A stretch of 64,000 nt of DNA from Theristus sp. LFF4_11. Taxonomy: Eukaryota > Nematoda > Chromadorea > Monhysterida > Xyalidae. The translations under genes were made by a program, and so were the position numbers. Below are positions 11,416 through 21,583 of this stretch, piece by piece (the stretch's first letter is position 1; each line of letters starts with the position of its first letter). Location of the stretch: positions 62,001 through 126,000 of the forward strand of contig JASANC010003464.1 of NCBI GenBank assembly GCA_030248135.1. The letters are read 5' to 3'. The notes beneath the pieces are model-generated. The model was not told the origin of the DNA. It did not search any database and was given only the letters and a program-made list of their open reading frames with translations.

Positions 11416-12678
11416 CTAGCCTATTGACCCGAGCGTATGTGGCTTAATCAATGCCAAGCCTTTTTGGTGAAGTGGCATTGACTTTAGAAAGAAAAAACAG
11501 TAACGTATTGAAATTGAAATTATTGAAACGTATTGAAATTATTTATTGAATAATAACCCTGAAGAAAATTTACCTTGTGAAGTCGCCTACAATACAATAT
11601 TTTTAACGTATTTAAATAAATAAAAAATGCGAAGTTTATGATTTTGCTATTTTTACCCGTTTACCCTAACCGAAGGCAAGCCTTTTTGTAAGTGAAGTAA
11701 AATTGAATAAAAAATATAAAAACTAACGTTTTTTTCATTTACCCGTTTTACAAAGCTAATGCTTTTTTACCCGTTTACCTAAGCCAAGCCTTTTTTGTAA
11801 AGTGAAAATGCGAAGTTTATGATTTTGCTATTTTTTCCCCGTTCACCCTAACCTAAGTCAAGCCTTTTTGTGTGTGAAGTAAGATTGAATAAAAACATAA
11901 AAATTAACGTTTTTTCAATTACCCGTTTTAAAAAGCTAATGCTTTTTTACCCGTTTACCTAAGCCAAGCCTTTTTTGCAAAGTGAAAATGCGAAGTTTAT
12001 GATTTTGCTATTTTTACCCGTTCACCCTAACCTAAGTCAAGCCTTTTGGTAAGTTAAGTAAGATTGAATAAAAAATACAAAAATTAACGTTTTTTTTATT
12101 AAAAAAACTGTACCTGTTTTAAAAAGCTAATGCTTCTTTTACCCGGTTACCCTAACATAAGCCAAGCCTTTTTTCTAAAGTGAAAATGAATAGAAGAAAC
12201 AAAAAAGTGACGTTTATAATTTCGTTTTGCAATCATTGCTTCTTTTTACCCATTTACCTCAACATGACCCAAACATTTTGCAAAGTGAAAATGAATTGTA
12301 AATACCATTTACTTGTTTTGAATCTAAAGTGCAACTTGCAATGCCGATGTCGATGTGCGTTTTGCAACCCGATTTTTAAAAACAAAACATTTCAAACTTT
12401 TTTCAAAGACGGTTTTGTTACATCTTTCCCAGTCGATCATCAAGTTTTGATCAGCCACGCTTCCATTTGCCTGTGCTGCGCTGAACTGTCTCTGTTGGCC
12501 AAAGAGTATCATGATGACTCCAGCTATGAAGAGCGACGTTTTGAGAAAGCAATCTCAACTGGTATTAATAAAAAATAGGTTAAGGAAATTGAGATGGAGT
12601 TTTCTTAAGTAGCAAAAAGGGCGCCAATTCAAATTGCAAAAAAGTGCCACAGACACTTTGTAAATTTAATAATATAGA
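11416..12678 (-). mobile_element. Helitron-type element, first of a two-element array
   Basis: The plus strand reads AGTA then CTAG at 11,416-11,419. The minus-strand 5' end is TCTATATTATTAAATTTAC at 12,678. The interior repeats the 185-bp dimer seen at 7-8 kb. It is 1,263 bp and joins the next copy directly. Confidence 0.75.
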
Positions 12679-13632
12679 CTAGCCAATTGACCCGTGCCTA
12701 CGGCACGGTTAGCTGATATCTGATAAATACAATTATTATTTTTGAATGGATTTTGCCCGATTTTGGCTTTTTGAACCGTGCTAAAAAATGCATTGCATTT
12801 TGATTGTGAGCTGCTTTGGTCGTTACCGTTCAAATTATCAAAAACAATATTCTGATAGCGAACACTATCTTTACTGCATTCTGTTTTAAAATTAAAAACA
12901 ATCTTTTTTAATCACTAATGGTCAATTGCTGTTCCCGTTAAAAACGATTTTAAAGTTAATTGAATTGAACAGACAAAAAGCAACGCTTTATTAAAATCGT
13001 TTTTGAATGTAATTTGTAATTGCAATTTTGAACTTTTTTTTTAAACTGACACATTTCTAATTAAACCCGCGTGTTGAAAACAAATTTGAAGTGCGAAGTT
13101 TATAATTTTGCTGTAATGTTTTTACCCGTTCACCCTGCTCTAAGCTAATCCTTATCATGCACTTCATTAACAACCCCGTGTATTTGATTTCGCAATTAAG
13201 ATAAAACTTTTCTGTTTTTGAAAAAGTTCTCAAGCAAAAACTTTTCAACCAAAAGATACTGAAAAATAACGTTTTGAAATGAAAGTGCAATGTGCACTTG
13301 CAATGTCGATGTCGTTTTGCAACCCGTTTTTTTAAAAACAATTGCGCAACTATTTTTCATAGTTGGTTTTCTTTCAATTTTCGCTTTCGGTCATCAAGTT
13401 GTGAACAGCAACAATTACCATTATTTGTCAATCGCATGTTAAAGCGCTGTCGCAGATGACCAAAGAGTATCATGATGACTTCGTAGTGAACAGTGACGTT
13501 TTTGAGAAAATAATTGGCATTGATAATAGGTTAAAAAATTGAGATGCAGTTTTTTAAATAGCAAAAATGAGCGGCAATTCAAAAAGCGAAAAAGTGCCAC
13601 ACACAGACACCACTATTATCTTAGTATTATGA
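12679..13632 (-). mobile_element. Helitron-type element, second of a two-element array
   Basis: The 3' end has CTAG (12,679-12,682) and the CCGTGCCGTAGGCACGG hairpin. The 5' end is TCATAATACTAAGATAA, ending at 13,632 and preceded by A. The outer flanks of the pair (A at 11,415, T at 13,633) fit one A/T insertion. At 954 bp it is the shortest complete copy in the window. Confidence 0.72.
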
Positions 13633-14335
13633 TTGTGTGTTTCAAATATTTCAAATATTATTTGTGTGTTTCAAATATTTCAAATAATATTTGTGCGTTT
13701 CAAATATTTCAAATAACTCCGCTCTTTTGAAAGCTGTCCAGATTTGTTCACTTTCGTTGTTCTTTCAACGTTGTCACGAAAAGTTGGGAGGTTTGCTTTT
13801 CCCTGTTGGTCTCTGACTACTGACGCAAATGCAAAAATTTGTTGGTGAAAACTTTTTGAAACAAAAAATGAATTGTAGTCGCCAGGAACTGAACCGCACG
13901 CGTTGTTTGCTTTCGGCGGGAAATACTAAACCGTTGCGCTTTTGCCTCACTGGTCAAGCATGTGTTATAGTGCTACAGGTGTACTGGGCATCTTAGTGCA
14001 TGCACACAAGCTTTTACAAGCTGTGTGTCGAGTGAGCATGTGTGTTCGCTGCACGCTAGCACGCCTGTGGAACAGGAAAATTTTCATAATTTTTCAACCG
14101 AAACTGAAAACTACCGTATTTTTCAGAAACCGAAAAGATAATCATGAAATCAAGTAAAAAAACTGTCAAAACTTCAATTTTAACGTGGCTAGAACTGCGT
14201 TGCAGCAAATTTTATTATTGATTATCCTATGATTATGTTTTAATTTGCAGCAATATCACCGCAATTCGTTCAAATAATTGAATAAAATAGCAAACAAACA
14301 AAATGAATACAGAAAATCAAACCATTTTCGCATCT
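13633..14335. other. Unique spacer between Helitron array and right palindrome arm
   Basis: It opens with four imperfect repeats of TTTCAAATATTTCAAATAA (13,638-13,715). The rest is AT-rich with no convincing frame. Together with 11,386-11,415 it would be the original spacer of the palindromic element before the Helitrons entered. Confidence 0.5.
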
Positions 14336-14545
14336 CGACGTACGGCTTTTTAGGTTCGTTTCTAAAATTATCCGGCACGGCACGTCACGTCACGTCTTCA
14401 TTCATACCTCCCTTTTTGCCGTCCGTCGACGCACGTCGACGTGCGCAGGTATGAATGAGCAGAAAATCTAAAATGGTCCGGCACGTCACTTTACCGCACG
14501 TCTTCATTCATACATGACGTGCCGTGACGTGACGTGCCGGATATA
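14336..14545 (-). repeat. Right arm of the palindromic CACGTC/GACGTG element
   Basis: It is the reverse complement of 11,250-11,385, starting with GACGTACGGCTTTTTAGGT and continuing through the GTCGACGTGC near-palindrome. A second set of CACGTC/GACGTG hairpins follows to 14,545. Confidence 0.8.
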
Positions 14546-15123
14546 TAAACGTCTTAAGGCACGCTCTGACGTACCACGTGCCTTCTGCTGATTGGCTGCA
14601 GTTCTCGCGAGCTTGAACACCTGGCCGTGGGTTGTCGCCCGAGTCGCCCAGGCGCTCCTACATCCGACTAAGGCGCCAAGACGGATCGCGCAGACGCCCC
14701 AGTTGTGGGCGACCACACGATACCGAAACTCTTGCACACGAGACGAGTCCAAACGTTGTTGGTTTGGTCGTTTATCGTGAAGGTAGGAGCAGAATACACC
14801 GAAACTGCATACTGTCGTTGGCACTGTGAATAAAAGCGCTGAAGTATTGATCACCAATGACAAAACAGTTGTTTAACTGTAATACGTGTGGAAGATCAAC
14901 AACACAAAAGAGTGGTTTAGCAAAGTTACAGATGGGAAAGATGTTGGGTCTTATAACAGAACTGGCATTTTCAACGCACCCGTTTAGAAAACTGCAATTA
15001 TTCATATGTTTAGATCGATTATGTGCAACCACCAAATGCAACGATTGTTTACCGATGTGAAGATATCACCGCGCATCGGCACAGTTTGTTTTTTTTAAAT
15101 TGTTTTTTTAGTAGAAATGTTGT
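14546..15123. other. Upstream region of the kelch gene, no exon assigned
   Basis: Open frames of 60-119 codons on both strands overlap each other and match no family I know. One plus-strand frame at 14,857-15,060 could be an upstream exon of the kelch gene, but nothing ties it to that frame. Confidence 0.35.
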
Positions 15124-17565
15124 GTGAAAGGACCAGACAGGTTCCCAAAAATCAAGCATAACCAATCAGGACTTGGTGAAAACAAGTGCGGCCGCAAATC
15201 CATAGAGAATCTTCGGTGGAAAACCGGTATGGCAACGACGATGGTGGAGCGACGTCTGCCCGACAACAAGTCGCTCATTATACTCGCTGGTTGGTTTGTG
15301 CGCTTTCAGTCACACGAACACGCCAACACCGAAGCACACAAAGTTGCCATTGAAAGTGCAATTCAGGTGGGGGAGGCTGGATGAGAGCGTCGTGGAACGT
15401 GTATGCTTTCGGACCACTGCATGCTGCTTCCAGCCCCTGGAGCAAAGTACGGGTACGTCACGTTGCAAGCATTGCCATCGTTGTGCACCAAGTTTCATTG
15501 TTCAATTTATTTGTGTCTATCGAAATTACTTGAGCCGAGCACCAACATGTTTACAGCTGCTTGGCACTATGAAGCATGCACGCACATTTGCAACTGCAGA
15601 CGTGTTGACGAAGCCAGACAGATATGGCCATGAAACGGTGCCGAACACTCTGCTCGTGTGCGGGGGCAGACTCAGCGAACAGTTCTCTTGTGAGCAGCTC
15701 GATCTGTCCATTGTTAGCTTGTTTCGAGCATTTTACAAAAATATTTTTTTGCCTCCCTTTTAAAATTAAAAAAAACACCAACAGTTGGTGTTGGTGTTTT
15801 GTCACGTGTAAGTTGTGTTGGGTTGGGTTGGTGTTTTGTCACGACCCCTGATCTGTATCTTTGCAGCACTCTAACTTTGGCACAAAAAACAGGCAAATGG
15901 TTTGTTTCGCATGGTGAACATGAGATCATATGCTGCATGCAATGGTGTCACCAACCACCAGCTGCTTTACCACACATCAGCTTCGTACCTAAACCACTTG
16001 ATGATCATTGGTTGGTCGGTCTCATATATGTACAGGGTGTCCCAAAAAACATAACAAAAGTAAATGGCTCGTGTGGCCGACTGGTTGCATGTGAAGCCGT
16101 GAAATTTGAAACACTTTTAGAAATAAGGAACACACACAAAATAAGAACAAAATTAATAAAAATAAAAACAATAAATAAGAATGTCCAAATTTTATCCCGA
16201 AATTCTACTTTTTCAATAATATTTCAGCAGAAATGCGTAAAAACTCAAAAATCACCTAACTTCAGCATTTTGACTTGGGATAATCATGGTTGTCGTCATC
16301 GAGATTCACATATGGCAGTGGCGCAAGTTCATCTTCAGCTTCGTCTTCACTGATCTCATCACTTCAACCAGTCGGCCGCACGAGCCGTTTACTTTTGTTA
16401 TGTTTTTGGGACACCGTGTACTTTTTCGCGTGCTTTGGTTTTCTGAGTTTTTATTTTCTCTGCCACCGCAACATGAGCAGTAAGTGCGCCAAATGGACAT
16501 TTTTCAGGTGGGCTGACTGTCGATAGCAGCGATGCGCCACATGGAGTGAGTGTTGTCACACAGCTCTTCTACTGTATTTTCCTTTTTAAACTGGAAACAA
16601 GACATTCATAGGCAACAGTTTCGGGGAAAATCTTCCGCTTCAATGTTGCGGACGAAACGTGGAAGTGCCTGAACGCAACGCTGAACACGCCACGGTATTC
16701 CGCCGCCGCCGTTGTCTTTCGTGCGTCTGCGTCTTGGGCTTCTTTCATTTGAAACAAGACAGTTTTTCGGTGCAGTGGAGATTCTAAGTGTCAAAAAGTG
16801 TCGCACGCTTTCATGTACTCTCCAGTTCAATGTTTTCTTCCGGTCGGTGACACCAATGGAGTATTATAGATCGCATTTTCTTGGGCGTTGGATTAAAAAA
16901 CAATCAAATTAATTCACAACATTTGTTTCTTAAACAAAACTTGAAACGTTCGTACGTTTTTGTTGTGAAGATGTCGATGGTTGGGTGGGCATCTTGGTTT
17001 GCGGTGGTCGCGTGAGCATCCACGGTGACTTTGCGAGCACCTGCGAGCACCTACAGTACCCATCCGAGCGACTGGCGCTCACGGAATACAGGGGACGCAC
17101 GGCCGAGTCGTTCCTGGACAGTAACAAGCACGTTGTCCAGCTGCCGCAGGGGTACACGCCGAAATGGGCACAATCGGTGGCGAACTCAAACAACATTATC
17201 ATCATTTTATTATTGCTCACATTATTCTGGCTGCTTTTTCCAATCGAGAAATGGTGTCCCTTTTGGTGACCGCGGTAAAGAAACTGGTACGCTGATTTTA
17301 GGACACCGAAAAGGAACAGGATATACCAAAAGGGTCTCCCAAACAGGTTGCAATAACAAACGGGACAGTACCTTTTCAGTGGGTCCCACTAGCAGCGCAT
17401 CGCATCGCCAATTTGTTACATTTTTAATTGCAGCTTGTCTGGATTGATTATCCGCCGCAGGAAACGAGGCCCATGGTTCTCTCGGTTGGTGGCTACAACG
17501 TTCACCAGCAAACACAAGCGTTCGTCATTACATTTATACAGTTCGCTTTTTTCCTAGCTTCATGA
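15124..17565 (+). CDS. Kelch-repeat beta-propeller protein
   Basis: Eight exons can be joined in phase: 15124-15289, 15367-15446, 15557-15705, 15867-16018, 16508-16545, 16612-16720, 16971-17176, 17434-17565, giving about 343 aa. Each intron falls within a kelch blade. Typical blade cores are LIILAGG, LLVCGGR, DHWLVGG, KIFRFNVADETWKC and VGILVCGGR, each a hydrophobic strand ending in a Gly pair and followed by a Trp or Cys position. Kelch propellers usually act in protein binding, or in galactose-oxidase-like enzymes. No BTB, BACK or signal sequence was found, so the function is unknown. The first exon's start and the last exon's reading to TGA are the weakest parts. The intron between exons 4 and 5 is expanded by a miniature transposon. 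Confidence 0.62.
16033..16418. mobile_element. MITE with CAGGGTGTCCC inverted repeats (Tc1/mariner type)
   Basis: The terminal inverted repeats are about 54 bp with few mismatches. The left starts CAGGGTGTCCCAAAAA and the right ends in the complement of CACGGTGTCCCAAAAA. TA dinucleotides at 16,031-16,032 and 16,419-16,420 fit a TA target duplication. The 386-bp element has no transposase and lies in kelch intron 4. Confidence 0.88.
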
Positions 17566-17899
17566 ATTTGTTTAGAGATTATTTTCAACTTTTCAACTAC
17601 CTAATAAGTTAGGTTTGCAGTGATGTCTGGTCCTGGCCCATCCTCAGTGATGCGCAAACGTTTTGGCGTCTTTATAAGTCGGTCAGTCTTTCTGACAGCA
17701 CAGATTTGGAGAATCTGACAGATGTTGTGGCATTTCGCTTGAATCGATTCAAATGAGAACGTTACTCTGTTCAGTCATTATTTTAAGCTTCTAACATTTT
17801 GAATTGAATACTGTACGTTCACCTATTTTTTACACCATTTCTGGTGCACAATATAGACAGGGTAGTCCAGAAGTAGTGGGTAACCTTGTGATTGCTTAT

Positions 17900-18735
17900 A
17901 GCTCGATGACATATTTGCCAAACAAGAGTCGGGGCAAAAAATTAATCTGATTTTCAAAATTTTCAAGCGAAATTACCCCGGGAAATTTTGTTGTTCGGTT
18001 TTGGAACAACGTTAGACAAAAATTGAAAGGACGAACACTGCTAACCCATAAAATCCTTTGAAACTTTTAAAAACCTCAAATTTTCCCCCAAATAAAAGTC
18101 AGGGCAAAAAATTAATCTGGTTTTCAGAATCTTCAGATGAAATTACCCGCAGGAAATTTTGTTGTTCGGTTTTGGAACAACTTCAGACAAAAATTGAAAG
18201 GACGAACACTTCTAATCCCATAAAATCCTTTGAAATTTTGAAAAACCTCAAATTTTGCTCCAAACAAAGGTCGGTCAAAAAAATAATTTGATTTTCAAAT
18301 ATTCGAATGAAATTACCCCAGGAAACTTTGCTGTTTGGTTTTGGAACAACTTAACACACAAAAATTAAAAGGACGAACACTTCTAACCCCATAAAATCCT
18401 TTGAAATTTTGAAAACCCCCAAGTTTTGCTTCAAACAAAGGTCGGGGCAAAACATTAACCTAATTTTCAGAATTTTTAAATGAAATTACCCCAGGAAACT
18501 TTGTTGGACGACTGTGAAAGTGTCGCAGGTAAAAAATTGAAAGGGCAAACACTTGAAACCAGGTAAAAACCCTTCGATTTTTGAAAAATGCCCAATTTTT
18601 TACTCCAAAAATGGGTCGGGGCAAAAAATTAACCCAATTTTCAAAATCTCCAGGTGGAATTACCCCAGGAAACATTTTTTTTCAACTGTGAAAATGTTGT
18701 AGGTAAAAATTGAAAGGGCGAACACATATGATTAC
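17900..18735 (+). repeat. About 172-bp tandem repeat, five units
   Basis: The motif GGACGAACAC (later GGGCGAACAC) recurs near 18,030, 18,201, 18,373, 18,545 and 18,717. Each unit also has AAAATTAAyCTrATTTTCA and GAAATTACCCCAGGAAA. Inverted-orientation units occur at 28.72-29.09 and 46.17-46.58 kb. Confidence 0.85.
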
Positions 18736-19015
18736 ATACCAGAAAAAAAATACCAAAAGAAATAAGTAACACGGATTTCAGAATAGGTAATTCGTGTCTA
18801 GAACGTATGTGAAGTCCTTCGAAAAAAAATTTTCCGCGGCACACCATACAACTTTGGATGTTCGTTTGTGTGTCGCGAAAATTTGGTCGCAGCCTATATT
18901 GTGCTCGCTGCACGACATTATCTTTACATGGAAAACGCGCGCTGGGGTATAACGGCTCATATAATGCGTGATGCGCTGTCCGCTCGGTTCGCTCGATCGC
19001 GCATCCGCATGATAA
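18736..19015 (+). repeat. Dispersed repeat body (family R1)
   Basis: It contains a conserved core, ATAATGCGTGATGCGCTGTC followed by GCGCATCCGCATGATAAA. The same approximately 300-bp body, next to the 172-bp units or a fragment of them, occurs at 28,430-28,720 (reverse), 33,640-33,975 and 45,885-46,180 (reverse). It looks like a non-coding interspersed element. Confidence 0.75.
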
Positions 19016-19017
19016 AC

Positions 19018-19165
19018 GGCGCAAAAATATGGCTCTTATGTACTTGTATCCGTGTGTACCACATCGGAGACTTGAAAAGAGTTGTCGAGCCAAGTTTCTC
19101 ACTGCTTACACAAGCCCATATTCTACCTTTTTTATGCGTCTCCCGCATTTTTAGATAATTAGTTT
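19018..19165 (+). repeat. Solo copy of a 146-bp terminal arm
   Basis: It matches the right arm of the element at 31,626-31,776 almost base for base, ending in GCGTCTCCCGCATTTTTAGA. No second arm lies nearby, so this is a solo or fused copy. Confidence 0.8.
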
Positions 19166-20220
19166 TCTATTTCGTTTCTGGCACTCAATTCATGGTTACT
19201 CAAAAGCAAAAAGCGAATACGCGGCGTTCTCCACAGAGTTGGCGTCTTTGACGATTTTTATGTTATCGCCAAACAAAGAGCACAGCTCTGGAGAGAAAAC
19301 TAATTGTTTTGGAATTTAACAAATACAGTTTCTAACACTTATGAAATTAAAATCTAACAAAAACAAATGATATAACACTGCTGTTTGTTCAATCTTTTAT
19401 CATTTGACTTTTTGTTCTGGGTTTCAAATTCTGTAAACTATTGTTGTCGAGTTACAAAAATCAAATGGTGATCGATTACTTCTGGACTGTGGTAATACAG
19501 GTATGGTTCTTTTTAGCATGTTTGATTGCATACAATTTTGATACTTCGTTAACTTTGTGAAATGTTTCACTGTTGTATTTTCAGTAGCTTTTGTGCAAAT
19601 CTGCAGATGGCAAACAGAAAGGGAAGTATAAAATGCAACTATATAGCTGATGATAGATACACAATTTTATGAAAGTAGCTGTGCACACGCACATGAGCCA
19701 TAATGAACAAGCCACATGCCACGCCTATCTCGCCTCGCTGGTGTTTGCTCAGTTTTTTTATCGCCACTCTTAAAAAATGGCGGGTGTTGATTCTAGCACA
19801 GGCTGCAAAAAAAACAGAAAAACGTGTGCCCAATAAAATTAGCTCAACGAAGACATTTCGTTAAAACGCGCTTGCTCTGTAGGCGACATGCAGCACAAGC
19901 GAGTTGTCTCCTTGCTTGGCACACCGTTACTCAATTTACTCGAATGACGGGATCGTTCTTATGATAGAGGTCTGCCTGGTCAGTCGAATGGGCCACAAAA
20001 TTCTCTAAAATAAACGACCGATACATGATACAAAAACGGCAAGAATGAATAATGTGTTGATGCCAGCTGTTGCGGCACGCACTAGTCCGGCTGTTTTAAA
20101 CTCATTTTTTTTTCAAGGGCGTTTGTTAAAAGTGGGTAAGCCACATTGTGCTGGAGTGCAGTTTGCCAAACTTTTGTGCAGGTTATTATTTACGGTCTAA
20201 AGAACAAGTCATGCTTGCTA
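19166..20220. other. AT-rich intergenic DNA, no feature recognised
   Basis: Only short antisense-overlapping frames are present. No splice-bounded exon or family motif was recognised. Confidence 0.4.
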
Positions 20221-20226
20221 ACCACA

Positions 20227-20300
20227 TATAAAACTTTGCTTTACACAATTTATTATCTGCTCGTTGCAAGCTGCGAAAGAAGAAATCTTGCGTCATCATG
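20227..20300 (+). promoter_or_regulatory. Candidate core promoter and first exon
   Basis: TATAAAA at 20,227-20,233 is followed, about 65 bp later, by ATG directly abutting a good donor (ATG then GTGAGT at 20,301). A start codon ending exon 1 is common in highly expressed small genes. No matching phase-0 second exon was recognised downstream, so the gene, if any, is unidentified. It could instead be an upstream exon of the receptor gene. Confidence 0.3.
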
Positions 20301-21583
20301 GTGAGTTTAATCGTACATTTTGATTTTGTGAAACAAAATCCAGTTCACGTACCCATTTTAATAACCCGCGTGCGGGAAAAACTTTTTATCGCCCGGTGAG
20401 CAACTTAAAAGCATTAAAACTTCAGAGCCAAATGCGTTTTTTTCTGTTGAACACTGACTTGTTATCAACATGAGGACAGAGCGTTCGTTAATAGCAAACG
20501 CAGCGCTGATGTCAGTGCTGTGTGCTCCGTGTAGCGAAAGTAAGTCGTGCAATGAAGAGCTCCTGAGCAGATTGCCCAACAACAACAAACAACCGCAAGC
20601 ACCTTTTAATTTTATGAAGTGCCTGATCGTGCGCCGTGCGGCACGGAAAATCTGTCCAGCGCTTCGGGGCTTTTGTAAAAGTTGATCGATGCATTTGTTT
20701 TTGAACTTTCTACGTTGCTGTCTACAAAAACTAGTAAAAACACACTGAAACACTGTTTTCAACGTGATGTTTAGTATGTATATTCTAAGAGTAATTTCAT
20801 AGCCCATGAGCTTTAGCTATATACAGCCACATAAGTTTTCTAAGCCGCTTACTATTGTCGCTGTTGATGCATTAAAAAGACAGTGATTATTCGCATATAA
20901 AGTGCCTTTCCATGCAATAGAAAATTGCAGAAATTGTGCAAAAAAACTGCGAGCTACTCTGTCAGTGTGTTGTATCAGTCCGTAACAAGAGACAAAATTT
21001 GTGACTTGCAAAAACGTATATATTGCGCCCCCAAGAAATTATTCAAGTTGTTGTCTATCATTGAATTTTTTTTGCGTTGAACTTTTGTTACAAATGGACT
21101 CAACAGTAACATGTGCTTACAGCGTACAATGTAACATCGCACAGTACGTGTATAGCGTCATAATTCTGCGTGCCTTGACATGGCAGACGTTAATTAACCC
21201 AGGCGTTTCTTTGCAGCGCCATCCGGGCGGTCTCTTGAGATTTCGGGTGAGAAATGAGCTTCTTAGCGCTCGAAGGAGTTCATAGTACTTTAGCGCAGCT
21301 CCGTATGCACTGCAATACAAAGAGCAGCACATCTTTAACGAAACACATTTGTTTTGTTTATCTAGATACTTCTGCACGCATTAAGCATCCTCTCGGTTTC
21401 ATATGGTTTTACATGTTCGAATTACAAATGCGGTTATGTACGTCAGCACGTGCTGGAAAATGGAATATGGCAATTCTCATTCAGAGTGAACGCTGCGTGG
21501 TTGACTTTGTAGACCACTGAGTGCTCTGTGACAATGAGCTAATAGGGCGCACGACGACTGGCGTGGCTCCGACGACACATATA
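20301..21583. other. Unassigned region upstream of the receptor gene
   Basis: A 149-codon minus-strand frame (20,358-20,807) and a 71-codon plus-strand frame overlap in antisense, and neither shows a known domain. A splice-acceptor-like TTTGTAG at 21,505-21,511 lies about 70 nt before the receptor start codon. Confidence 0.35.
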
